From: Guadua angustifolia
Taxonomy: Eukaryota > Streptophyta > Magnoliopsida > Poales > Poaceae
Reading direction: 5' to 3'
Assembly (NCBI GenBank): GCA_036346375.1
Contig: CM070520.1
Location: 17,433,791-17,497,790 of the forward strand
Length of the DNA: 64,000 bases
Positions 1 to 10,354 of the stretch are shown piece after piece (within the stretch, counting starts at the first letter, position 1; each line of letters opens with the position of its first letter). The translations under genes were made by a program, and so were the position numbers. The notes beneath the pieces are model-generated. The model had not been told where the DNA came from, made no database searches, and saw only the letters and a program-made list of their open reading frames with translations.

Positions 1-872
1 GGACTGAAATCATGTCTAGGTAATGTAACGGCTATGTATGATGGCCTGGCAGGCACACATCTATTGGAGGCGTGTGTCGAAATGATCTCGCAAAAAGGGT
101 AATCATTCCTTGTGGGTAAAGTTGTACACCTCTGCAGAGTATAAATCTAATCGATTAGCCACGCCCGCGGTCATGGGCACTTGGTGAAGTCATTTCAATG
201 TTAGATTTTGATATTTTCTGAAAAATGGAGTTTCGGTTTGAAACTGTTTTAGCAACCCGTTTTATGTCCAAAGGAATCGACAGGTATGGCTATTCAGTCG
301 GGTAGACTAGTTGTGAATTAAATTTACTTTAATGTAAGTTAATATTGTTCTTTAGCAATTTCGCAAACTCGGATTCCAATCTACTATTAGTTATGATTTA
401 CTTTCTCGAGCAACTGCAAAATAACTTAGAGCATGTTCCTTTGAATTAGCCTGTATGTATATTTAATTGTATTTGTGAAACACTACAAGTCTTGCTGAGT
501 ACCAATGTACTCAATCTTGCTATCTACATTATTCAGAAGAGAATTCCTTCGACATGCCAGAAGATACATATTTTCAAGTAGGACACGGGGATTTTGATGG
601 CGACTCTTCCTAGGGCTTCTGCCTAGTCAGATGTCTGCGGGTTTTGTTGGGCATGCTACCAGGCTTTTGGACTTAAACTTTATCTACTATTCCACTGTTT
701 TATTTTGTTTGTAACTAATACTCTGTATAATTAATACTATGGCAAGTTATGTAATTAAAACTTTGCTTTTGGTTGTGATATAAATGTTGTAAATATGTAT
801 GTGCTAGCTACTGATCTAGGGACTAGTACTGTATGCATATGGAGGTTTCTGTTCTTGGAACGGGGTCTCACA
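1..872 (+). mobile_element. 3' end of a giant LTR (third copy of the 5.2-kb family), truncated by the window edge
   Basis: This segment is collinear with the last part of the complete 5.2-kb LTR at 34876-40089 (compare about 39230-40089) and with the reverse complement of 50619-51500. Shared blocks include the 'ttccttgtgggta' stretch near 106, the 'gattagcc' stretch near 155 and the terminal 'ggggtctcaca' that ends at 872 in the canonical CA. The 5' end lies outside the window, so its target duplication cannot be tested. No coding capacity is seen. It could be a solo LTR or the 3' LTR of a full element. Confidence 0.8.
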
Positions 873-1482
873 TTTTATGCATATTTATGGATAATCGAAA
901 CTAATTCAAAATGTTGGGACACGGGAACGTCGTACAATCATGATGCATATCCGTCAGATCGCCACACCATTATCATCGCTGCAGACATTCAGGAACCGAT
1001 CGAGAAAATAAAATATCACTGTATTCACTCTTACTGGAATATCAGGTTTATTACATATTTACAAAGTTCCATATGCTATTTCTACTGTAATCTTAGTGGG
1101 TCATTTGGGTCACATGACCCCAATGATTCTGTGCCAAATCCACCCCTTCGGACAATGCAACGGTATATATAGTATTTGCATCCCATCATTCCACGTACTT
1201 GCTCCGTTTATCTCTTTTGAACAATTTATATGTTCATAATTAAATACTTGTCATCCTACGCTTTTCGATCCATAATTTTCCATTTTGATCTTAGTTATTT
1301 TCTCTGTCATCTCCTACACGGTGGGCGTAAGGTTAGATATGTTTGGATTGCACAGAATCCACTAAATTTTTACATGAAACAGTTTAATCCCATGCACGGA
1401 AATATAGAAAACCCCCATTTCCAAACAGTGCCCTAGTTATCACGAGTGTTTTGGCCGCAGTAGATAAAAAACAAACCTAGTG
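873..1482. other. Spacer without recognisable gene
   Basis: AT-rich sequence with only short chance ORFs, none resembling a known protein. A TATA-like run (tatatatag) occurs near 1164 with no supported gene downstream. The last 100 bases contain 'tgtttggattg' near 1340 and 'tttccaaacagtgccc' near 1420, which could be the ends of a small fold-back element, but the similarity is too short to claim. Confidence 0.4.
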
Positions 1483-1770
1483 ACTTGTGTCCGGACGTTC
1501 GAAATTTTCGGATATATTACAACATTTTTTTTCCTATATATGCAACATTTCTTTACACCGCGTGAAACATTTTCCTTGATAAACAGTGAAATGCGCTACA
1601 GTAAACGGATATTGCAAGCGTTCAAAAAAATGTTGCACACGTCGGCAAAAAATATTGCAAGCGTAGGGATGAAAATGTTGCAAGAAACGTCCGATAGGAT
1701 AAACAGTAATCGAACGTCTTAACACTAGTTTCTCCCAAAAACAAATGATTAACTGGCCGATCGTGTCTTG
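1483..1770. repeat. Dispersed repeat with 'caacattt' and 'gtccgga' blocks
   Basis: This segment begins with a 'gtccggacgttc' block, is rich in 'caacattt', 'gaaacatttt' and 'atgttgca' words, and ends with 'acgtccgata' and a 'ttaactggccgatc' stretch. The same order of words occurs around the solo LTR at 34735-34875 and 40090-40265, so both are copies of one dispersed family. The inverted 'gtccgga' near each end suggests a non-autonomous DNA element. The superfamily is not determined and no protein is encoded. Confidence 0.5.
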
Positions 1771-1800
1771 GTCAAGACTGACAAACGTATTCGCGAATAG

Positions 1801-2160
1801 ATGTACTGTAGCAGCAGCCAGCTGATGGGAGAAAATGGGAATAATTATCGGAAGGGACTCGCCACAGGAGTCCTGCCCGGTGGACCCCACAGGCCCACAG
1901 AAGGCCGTCCACCCGTACTTGATGCGCCAATCAAGCGGCCGGTTGGCATCCCACGTGGTGCCGAGCGCACCCACGGCCGTCAGATCCCCCCATTCTCGAC
2001 CGGACGGTCAATCCTACGATATCCATGACAAGGCCCAATATTTTGAAGCCCATTTCCTCCGGTGTGTTAGGCTTCTGCTTTCTCTCTCGAAGGTAAAAGT
2101 ATTCCCACTCTTTCACTCACGGTACACTAAATTTAATATATATTATTTATTTTTTTAATT
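1801..2160 (+). promoter_or_regulatory. Promoter-like, GC-rich block next to the CACTA end
   Basis: Unlike its AT-rich surroundings, about 1850-2110 is GC-rich and contains repeated site-II-type GCCCA words (ggcccacag near 1890, aaggcccaat near 2032, agcccatttc near 2047). A pyrimidine-rich 'cttctgctttctctctcgaag' stretch follows and runs into 'gtaaaag', which could be a leader exon with a splice donor near 2092. This is what a plant housekeeping promoter plus 5' UTR looks like. AT-rich DNA and the CACTA terminus at 2306 follow at once, so any gene is severed or absent. This is inference from composition and motifs only. Confidence 0.35.
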
Positions 2161-2305
2161 TAATAGATCAAATTAGCTAGAATTTATTTGATTATTTATT
2201 TTTCTAATTTAATATATCAGATTATCTAGAATTTATTTATACTTTATCTGGTAGTACAAGAGTAAAAATACTCTTAATAAATCAATAGTTACATTTGATT
2301 TACTT

Positions 2306-2640
2306 CACTACTACGAAATAGGTCATCACTGCCGGTTCGTCCACGCCATTACTTTATAGGTTATGGGCGGCGATCATTGGTCGGCGATGATACTCGGTGT
2401 TATCACTTTAAATTTGAACCGGCGATGATAATAGATATCACTTGCGGTTCATTATACAACCGGCGGTGATATTAGACTATCTCTGCCGGTTTACACTAGC
2501 ATCCGGCATGATACTCAACTATCTCTGCCGGTTCAACCTAGAATCGGCGATGATATATGTATATCTCTGCCGGTTTATCTGACGAACCGACGGTGATACG
2601 TGTATATCCTTTGCGGTTCCTAGACAACCGCGATGACAAC
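2306..2640. repeat. CACTA subterminal repeat array, left end
   Basis: About ten short repeats related to 'tcactgccggtt' and its complement 'aaccggcggtgata' occur in both orientations immediately inside the CACTA terminus. Such arrays are the usual binding sites for the TNPA-type protein of En/Spm elements. Confidence 0.8.
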
Positions 2641-2645
2641 GAATT

Positions 2646-2826
2646 CGAAAAAATTTGTAGATGTACTTCATAGATTACTCTACATATGTATAAAATTGCG
2701 AGTTCAAATTCAATACATATGAGGACTTACAAAACTCTTTTTGTAAGTCCTCATATGTATTGAATTTGAACCTCGCAATTTTATACATAGGTAGAGTAAT
2801 CTATAAGTACATCTAAAAATTTTTCG
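2646..2826. repeat. Long near-perfect hairpin inside the CACTA element
   Basis: Two arms of about 85-88 bases (2646-2733 and 2738-2826) are reverse complements with only a handful of mismatches or one-base indels and a loop of about four bases. It sits just inside the left subterminal array, downstream of the TNPA-like pseudogene. Transcribed, it would give a long stable double-stranded stem. Confidence 0.85.
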
Positions 2827-3179
2827 TAGTTTTCATGACTTTTATTAGTTGGTGTGCACGATGTGTACAGGAAGGCTGTGTGCACATGATATGTTGCCTT
2901 CAAATATATAGTATATGAAGCGTCGTTAGATCATAATTAAAATATATTAAAGCATCACAATATTTAGTTTTTACAATTAATAGTCTGTTCACAAATGTAG
3001 TGTGAGTACATCTCGTTCACTTTAGATCGTAGCTTCCGTCAGTAGAACTCGCCCTTTGGATCGATGACATGTTCGTCAATGAATCCAATGATATGCTCTT
3101 GAATTGCTAAAATTTCTTTCGACAAGATGGCGATTGGTTCTCGACTTGAAGCTGCTGTTATTGAAGAAAAGAGAATTTA

Positions 3180-5990
3180 ATTAATGATGATAGATGTTAA
3201 ATGAAAGAAAAGTAGGCATGAATGTGTAATTATATACCATGTCTTCGTTATAGCCGATATCTTCGTGACAATTGCATGTAAATTTGTACATACGTAGTAT
3301 CGATAAACTATTTCCACTGTCTGTCTCATGCATGGAAAGTCTGTTATTACTTTGAAAGTTGTCTTGTAGGGAAGATCGGACCACCTTTCTTGCAATACTT
3401 GTGTGAATCTTGTTGTGAATGATTTTAAATAGTAATTAACCTTAAATACAATAGAATAAAATATTACTAGAGCAATAGCATAGCGATCGAGTTTACTGTT
3501 CATCATCTTCCAAAAATTATGTTCATACTCACGAAGTTCTTTTCTCAACGAGTCCAAGACATAAACCCTGCTAGCTTCTAACTCGATGACGAGGAGGACC
3601 CAGTGATAACTAGACATATATGTTAACACAACCTATTAGTCCCACACCGTGTCACGCAAAAATAGTAAAACAATATTAGAAGTAGGGTAATACGTACTGA
3701 AAATTATAGGGTACAAGTACGGAGGTTTTCTTTCTCAGCTTGAAGAAAGTCTTAAATAAATAGTCTTCAACAAACTTTGGGTTATCACGGACGAGTTTCT
3801 CGTTAACAAGCCCCGGATCGAGAAATCCTAAATCTTCATCCTTATTTTTTGCACATAACTGTATCTCCATTCTACATATGTAAAAAAGAAGTTAGACATA
3901 CTGATTGAGCGGTAGAAGAATATACAATAATATAAATAGAGACTTACAAAGTCCACAGTCGACCCGATGTGGCGTCGAGCATCTGGCCGGTACAACATAT
4001 ACAATTCGCAGAACTCTAACCAGAACATGCCATCCCCATTGTGAAAATCCGAATCTTTGTATTTCACTGGGATCGCCCACATACCCTCTTGGCATCGCTG
4101 CATGTATATATCTTGATGGGCCGCGCAATTTTGTTGTTAGGTTCTCTAAATCTTTTGGGGAGCCATCGGCTGCCCTTAATGTACTTCGGCTTAGACCTAG
4201 CTCGTAATTACGGCGTTGTTCAAGAAGATCTTTTGAGCTTGCGACATCGGCGCCTCGGCACTAGCCATCTTCAAGTTTTGCTTTCGGAGATGCGCTTCGT
4301 AGTCCGACATTTCCGAAGGTTGAAGCCATACTGTCTCTTTGGCTTTTGCCATACTCAAGAAAAACTCCGTGCATTAGCATCGACTTTAGTCTTCTCGGGT
4401 GATGGCACCTTTTGGAAGTGAGATGTTACCTCGGCCTTCGTTTGCTCTTTGCGTTCTTCTTTAGTCATATCGGCGGTAATTTCTTACGAGGTCAGGTTGC
4501 CTTCACTGATGACCGAGATTTGGTACAAGACGATGCGGACTTCGAGATGGTGCCGATGTTCGACTCTTCTTATGTGCTTGGTGAGGAGTTGGACTTTTCT
4601 GGTGGTCTTGGGAGGAGGAGTTGGACTTTTTCGGATGGTGCCGCGGGAGGAGTTGGACTTTTCTGGTGGTGCCGGCGGAGGAGTTGGTCCTTTGTGGATG
4701 GTGCCGGCGGAGGAGTTGGACTTGTCCTAACGGTGCCGCGGAGGAGTTGCACTTTTCGTGGCGGCAGTGCGTGTGGAAGTGCGGTTCATCATCATCGTCG
4801 TCGTTGTCGGCCTCATCGTCCGAGCGAACATAATCAAGCTCTTGCGCCACGCGAGAAGCCATGCACGTTTTCTCCAAGTTTGTTTTTTCCGCCTCGCCAG
4901 AATCTCTACCTCCATTTTGCGATATTGTCGGACTACATCGTCTCTTCGACCTGGCGAATCCAGTGGTATTGGTCGGCGGTCACGTAACTCGCGAGGCGCA
5001 TGGCCAAGCCCCGCCATCAGCCACCTTGATGGTAATGCCATGTGCGGACAAATGCAGCTTACGGTGTCGGTTACGTGATGTCATCCATTGGAAAATGGAG
5101 TCGATGCTCTCCGGAATCGTTCGGACGCCTTGTTGCTCTTAAGAACACCGTGGCCGAGGTTCGGAGGGTCATCATCGAGTGGCGGTCGTGAGCTCGAGCT
5201 TCTGTCTTGCTTGCTCCACAACTTGATCGGCCGCTCTCTCTTCCTCTAACGCTCTTGCCACAGCATCTTGTATTTGACTTTGCAGTTCATATTCTCTTAT
5301 TCTTTTCGGCCGCTTGTACAACAATGTGTCATCTGGGAAGCCTTCTTTCCACGGCACCAAACCAACTCCTCGGGTGCGCCCAGGATACTCCCTGTTACCC
5401 AGGGCAACAGTCAGCTCATCATTCTCCCTTCGTGGCATGAAAAGCCCTTGGGAAGACTCCACGTGAGCATCCGATATTTTCTGCGACACCTCCCGGGCTC
5501 TATCGCTCCTGAAGCTCAAGCTGCCATCTTCTGAGACAGAAGTCCCCCTCCCAAGCAACCAGTGCTTTGATCGTGCAGTGAACTCGGCCGTCGCAGGAGA
5601 AACGCCCTTGAGGATTAGCTCTTGTTCGCGCCTATCCCATGCAGTATTTTCTTCACGTAGCCACGATTGCCTAGTGTGTGAGGTACATATTCTTATCGCG
5701 TTAGCCTTGTTCTTCGACTCCTTTATGCAGGCTTCTTGAAATTCTCAGACTCCACAAAGTCCTTCCAAAATTCTCTTATCTTTGGAAACATGTTAAAATT
5801 TGGCGTGACATTCTTCTTCACATAGGTCTTATTCAGCTGAGTCTTCCAATTCTTCTAGCATGTGCACATGATACCTAGTGCACGTTTCTTTGCAACCAAC
5901 TCTGACCCTTGGGGGAAATGGAATACTTATTTTAGCTTGCCCCATAGCGAGTCCTTCAGGTCATCGGGAACCACCCACTGATCACCTTCG
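3180..5990 (-). pseudogene. CACTA TNPA-like protein with Ulp1-type (C48) protease remnant
   Basis: This is the second CACTA gene. Reading the minus strand, 5990-5172 encodes a Transposase_24-like segment (plant Ptta/En/Spm family) with a recognisable SSQGLF motif and a GRTRGVG motif, but several stops. Next comes a proline/serine-rich repeat (4745-4570), then spliced exons resembling the Ulp1-like C-terminus: an exon ending at 3951 with GTAAGT, an exon 3871-3698 (LGFLDPGLVNEK, then VPYNF) and an exon from 3609 (YHWVLLVIEL, VLDSLRKE). The splice sites join HW in frame. Near 3320 the expected LCGYYVC box is read as YRYYVC after a one-base shift, so the catalytic cysteine is lost. In En/Spm elements this protein binds subterminal repeats; here it is dead. 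Recognition is by motif. Confidence 0.75.
4572..4745. repeat. Minisatellite in the TNPA-like coding region
   Basis: Four to five degenerate units of about 36-42 bases, each containing 'gaggagttggactt' on the plus strand, encode a repeated Ser/Pro-rich segment (SPTPPPAP, SNSSP) on the minus strand. Units differ by small indels, so the frame is not kept throughout. Confidence 0.7.
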
Positions 5991-6410
5991 CGGCCGGTCC
6001 ATGATCTATAGATGATGGGCATGTTATCCCTAACAAGTACTCCGCAGGGCTGTCTGTTAGGCGCCAACGCCGACGGTGGGTATAGCGGGTTCCCCGACTT
6101 CCGAGAGCTGGACTATGTTGTGAACGCCCTTAGGCATCTTGCTCGGACCACGCAGTACTCCATGATCAATGAAGAAGAGGACACGCAGTACTCCATGATC
6201 AATGAAGAAGAGGAGCGGGAGGAAGCCTATGGACAGTGGTACGCGGAAGAAGACAGCAGCAACCAAGTCCCAAGTCCATTTCAAGCGAGCATGTCTCCTC
6301 ATGGCTTCGCCTCTCGGTGTCTTCTGGACGCTCTCGTGACACCCATGCTTCTTGAACTTGCAGGGCTTATTTTTTTAAACACATACATTTTTGTCAACAA
6401 AATATACATA
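5991..6410 (-). pseudogene. Probable upstream exon of the TNPA-like gene, with a 33-bp duplication
   Basis: This moderately GC-rich block continues upstream of the TNPA-like homology on the minus strand. It contains an exact tandem duplication with a 33-base period (6151 and 6184), which in one plus frame repeats QYSMINEEE and in the minus frame repeats LFFIDHGVLR. Neither strand gives a protein I recognise. I assign it to the TNPA-like gene only by position and composition. Confidence 0.35.
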
Positions 6411-6412
6411 CA

Positions 6413-6548
6413 CATAAAATTGTAGGATCAAATTCATTATATATCGAGAGTTACAAACAAGAGAAAATTACAGCAAGTTTAAACTCTATAAACTTGTCGA
6501 ATTTCTCTTTTGTAACTCTCGTATATAATGAATCTTGAAATTTCATAC
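6413..6548. repeat. Second long hairpin in the CACTA element
   Basis: Arms 6413-6468 and 6497-6548 are imperfect reverse complements (shared core 'attcattatata' and 'gagagttacaaa'). The spacer holds a smaller fold-back (aagtttaaac, ataaactt). It brackets the TNPA-like gene together with the hairpin at 2646-2826, though the two hairpins are different sequences. Confidence 0.75.
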
Positions 6549-8087
6549 AACTGCTTACTATTACAATTAGTGGCACAACTATGAACTAAATGAACTACAA
6601 CTACTTACTATTACGTTTAGTGGCACAAAACAAATATTTACAACACATATATACATCTTTACGAAATAAATATTTACAACACATGTATACATCTTTCAAG
6701 AAGATATACAAAGCACCAAATTGAAGTTTACTTTTGGCTGCAATATAAATAACCACAGAGCAAAATGATCAAAAGCAGCACATGTGCGATGTGAATTCAC
6801 AAGGCAACTAGCATAAAGCTCAACTTGTTTATTTTGAGTGTTCTCGGATGTCGGGTTGCCCAAAGGCCCTCCTCGCCACAAGGGGCGAGTAATAGACTAA
6901 TTTGTGACAACCTTACCTTAGTTATTGATTAATTCCCAGCAAGTAAATTAATTCAGGATTAATATATCAAAAGAGTTAACGAAAAGATCAAACACAAATG
7001 CCCAAAAACTCAATGATTAACAAACCACAAACAATATTTAAACAACGAGTGGGTGTACACAACAATGGAAGTATATGCTTCTATCAAGCCATTTACTCCT
7101 ATAAGTTTAAAAGATTATATGATCTGTTGAAACATCACATTAACATAAATAGTAGCTAAAAGTATAGAGGCTACATGCTAGGAAGTAACTAAGTCAAATG
7201 CGAGAATCAATAAAGGACATCAAGTGGCGAGACATCATAATTTTTGTGTGTTTGTTCGTGCATGAAACTCAATATCAACAAGTAGAAAAATTCATGAAGA
7301 ATAGGCGAGCATAGTGATACAAGGAAAGTTACAATAATTATAAATGCACGTTCAGGTTTGTTCAAGAGTTGTCCATAGCAAATTAGAGATGATGATGCTC
7401 CATTAGGTACAGTTGAATTTTGATACTAATAAGCAATGCAGTTGAGTTTTTTAACTCAATACTATGAAGCAATTCAATACCGTGAAGCATTAACAAAAAT
7501 ATCAGGTTTGTATTTTAACATAAGCATAATGCGGGTAATACCTTAATATACGCAACAAACTAACAACAATGCATAAAATACAAGTATAACTAAAATGAAC
7601 CGAAGTGAAGTTTGCACATCATGATATTATGCAATCTATCATAGTTGACCACGTTACTTCCTACTCTTATCATATAAGAATGAAACCATATTGCACAAAG
7701 GTGTTCTGGTGCCTCCCATTATTTCAATGAATTTGCTCAATACACAAAGACAAGTATGGTAAATCAACACAAATTACCGGGTAAGTGTTGTGTTATGCAG
7801 AACAGGTCATAATGAGCCACGTTTTTTACTGTGAAGCATTAACATATTAATGGAAGCACAATGAAGAAAGCCATATATCAATAAGCAGTAACAACTACCT
7901 TTTTTACAGTGAAGCATTAACATTGCCAATCAAGCATGCAGTTTTTCGAATACCAAATATGTAGATTGCCCATGTAAAAAATAACAGTGTGTCACAAATT
8001 GTCTATTTCAGTCCCAAATCCTCACTGAACACTATACCCCACATGTTAGGTCCCCAAGCCAAACGAATTGACTGGCCCCTTAGCATT
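6549..8087. other. AT-rich, intron-like CACTA interior
   Basis: No ORF of interest and no terminal repeats. It lies between the TNPA-like exons and a GC-rich block with a TATA-like box, so it could be a long intron of that minus-strand gene. Phrases such as 'gtgaagcattaaca' recur near 7482, 7832 and 7908, hinting at old internal duplication. Confidence 0.4.
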
Positions 8088-8172
8088 CATCTGCACATTC
8101 ACATCTGCACATGCACATCTGCACATTCACAATCACATTCACATTCACATCTGCACATTCACATTCACACAT
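8088..8172. repeat. Short tandem repeat of the (cacatt/cacatctg)n type
   Basis: An imperfect hexanucleotide-like run of 'cacattcacatctgcacatt' words. ORFs reading HIHIHT across it are simple-repeat artefacts. Confidence 0.85.
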
Positions 8173-8199
8173 CGCAAGAGCAGTACCGAGGCGACGGCG

Positions 8200-8546
8200 G
8201 GGACATCAAGCAACATTGAACATTCGGGCCTCTGTCATAATTTCGCAAGAGGTGTACCACGGCGGGGAGACGCGGGGAGGTCGAGGCGACGGTGGGGAGA
8301 CGGCGTGGAGGTGAAGGCGACGGCGACATGCTCTGGCGAGACGCGGGCGCTCTGAAGTCGAGGCGACAACGCGGCGAAGCGAGGCGACGGCGACCGAGTC
8401 GAGGCGGCGGCGGGAGCTCGACGCGAACCGACGGCGGTGGTCCGAGCAGGCGGCGTGGGAGCTCTGAGGCGACGGCACTGTAAAAGTGAGAGGAGGGCGC
8501 GGCTAGGGCTAAGGTAAATGAGAGGAAGGCGGCGTTTCTATTTATA
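8200..8546 (-). promoter_or_regulatory. TATA-like box and GC-rich leader for minus-strand CACTA transcription
   Basis: On the minus strand CACTATAAATAG (8550-8539) is followed by about 330 bases of GC-rich, 'cggcgacgg'-type sequence down to 8200, flanked upstream by the subterminal array. The arrangement array, TATA, GC-rich leader is typical of the 5' end of a CACTA transcription unit, and the next coding region in that direction is the TNPA-like gene. Frames across the GC-rich leader look like low-complexity artefacts. Confidence 0.5.
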
Positions 8547-8554
8547 GTGGTGGA

Positions 8555-8800
8555 ATATCACTGCCGGTTGGTCATACCAACGGCGGATAGATATATCACC
8601 GCCGCCATTGTACAACCGGCGGTGATAGTGGAACTACTCTTGCCGGTCCATTGTACAACCGGCGGTGATAGTGGAATACTCTTTGCCGGTCCATTGTACA
8701 AGCGGCAAGGATAGTGGAATATTACTGCCGGTCCGTTGTACAACCGCGGTGATAGTCAGAATATTCTTGCCGGTCCGTTGTACAACCGGCAAGTGATAAG
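8555..8800. repeat. CACTA subterminal-type repeat array, internal
   Basis: Repeated 'ttgccggtccattgtacaaccggcggtgatagtgg' units of about 45-50 bases, made of inverted pairs of the subterminal motif. No CACTA terminus follows; the array stops in unrelated sequence near 8800. It suggests either a truncated 5' end of a nested element or a captured array. Confidence 0.75.
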
Positions 8801-8818
8801 CTCTTTGCCCATGTTACA

Positions 8819-8960
8819 TTAAAATTTGTCTTTTTATTACTCTTAATATAGGACGAATTTGATCATGAAATTTTATATGTAGATGGGGTAAGATGAGATG
8901 TACATCCATGATTTTGTTTCAGAATTTTTGGAAACTTTTCTTAGTTGGATTGCAGCAAGA
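8819..8960. repeat. Dispersed repeat, inverted partner of 14180-14320
   Basis: About 130 bases here match the reverse complement of 14180-14320 closely (shared words 'gacgaatttgatcatgaaattttatatgtagatgg' in part, and 'gagatgtacatccatgatttt'). The two copies face each other across the right-hand part of the CACTA assemblage. No terminal duplication was found, so the element type is not determined. Confidence 0.7.
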
Positions 8961-9239
8961 GCATGATTTACTAGCACGAAAGGAAGTGAACATCATTGCC
9001 ATTTTCCTAGTTACTTATGAAAGTTTCAGTTTAAATCTAGTTACCCGTTCATATAAAAATCAGATTGCTAACTTTTTAATTGTTTTAATATTTCTAAAAT
9101 CAAATAATGCTGTCAAATTGAACAACAAATGATGTCAAATTCGAACAAATTCAAGTGCAGTCAAAATCACAAAAATCCAAATGCAGTAAAACTTTCAATT
9201 TGATAAAAAGAAAGCATAACCTCAATTTCCATTATTGCA

Positions 9240-10229
9240 TATATTACATTAATTGTTACATATGAGAAAATAAACATGTCGTTCATACAAAAGAAAGCAT
9301 ACATTTCATTACTACAACTAAGCTACGACTCGACCTTCGTTATGATCGCGGCGTATGTATGTAGCAAATCCTTGTCTTCCATGGTACTTAGGTCAACGTC
9401 CTCTCCAAAGGGGAAGCTCATCGAATTAGTTGTACTCTTCCTCGTCGACAACATTCTCAACTCCGACAATCCTTCTTTTTCCTTGAATAACCACATGGCG
9501 CTCCTTGTTAGCCGGGTCGATTACAAAAGAAGATTTGTGTAATGAAATTAGCAAGTACGAATGGTTCTTCTCTCAGATCCGACGAGTTTGAGGTCCACGG
9601 TAGTGATGCCGATTGCTTAATCGATATTCACGCCACCGAAGTCGACCCATTGGCACCGAAAGAGAGGACCTTCAAAGGACCATAGTCAAGCTCCCAAATC
9701 TCTTCTATGAATCCGTAGTAGGTTTGCCTATTTCCATTGTTGTCATAGGCATCTATACGGATACCGCTATTTTGATTGGTGCTCTTTTTATCTTGCGCTC
9801 TTGTATAAAATGTAAAACCATTTATGTCGTATCCTTGGAATGTCCGAATTGTAGTTGACGGTCCCTGAGCCAACAATTTCAACTGAACGCATCTTCCACC
9901 GCCGTCATATCGTTGTCTCCGTCATCTCCATCAATGTGTTGCCCTTCATGTACAATATCATCTTCATCAATGTGTTGCCCTTCATGTACAATATCATCTT
10001 CACCGTGCTCACCCAACAGTATAGCCAGCCTTGAAACCCCTTTGAAGCAAGTGTGCACGATCGACTCTATGTTACAAAACATCTTCTCATTTTTGCAATC
10101 AACGCATGGACAACACATATAGTCCGCCAGTTTCTCGACTTGCGTGCATTGACGCATTGTAAAAACAAGTCACACCATTAAAGAACTCGCACCACGACGG
10201 TCCGTGTCATACATCCACCTTCGGTCCAT
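9240..10229 (-). pseudogene. CACTA TNP2-like transposase with its catalytic core deleted
   Basis: The minus strand opens at 10229 with MDRRWMYDTDRR, the characteristic start of grass CACTA TNP2 proteins. A Transpos_assoc-like segment with CPCVDCKNEK follows after two frame shifts, then an acidic stretch in which EDDIVHEGQHID is duplicated. Directly after it, from 9880, comes the C-terminal DUF4216-like segment (GYDINGFTFYTRAQD, SGIRIDAYDNNG, EEIWELDYGPLKV), and a tail to about 9270 with another shift and stops. Full TNP2 proteins carry a long Transposase_21 catalytic region between these parts; here it is missing entirely, so the gene cannot encode an active transposase. Family assignment is by motif. 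Confidence 0.85.
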
Positions 10230-10354
10230 CTACGATTAATTATATCAAACCGCATTTCAAAGATATGAACAAACGATATCAAAATAATTTATTCTTTACA
10301 GTAGTCATGCATTGCTAATTAATTAAAACGATAAACACATTATAAGCACATAAC

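Noticed and set aside
795..1172. 125-codon plus-strand ORF
   Set aside because: It starts inside the giant LTR, crosses its end and has no protein-like pattern.
7989..8483. Histidine-rich and Arg-rich ORFs
   Set aside because: Caused by the cacatt simple repeat and by the GC-rich CACTA leader.
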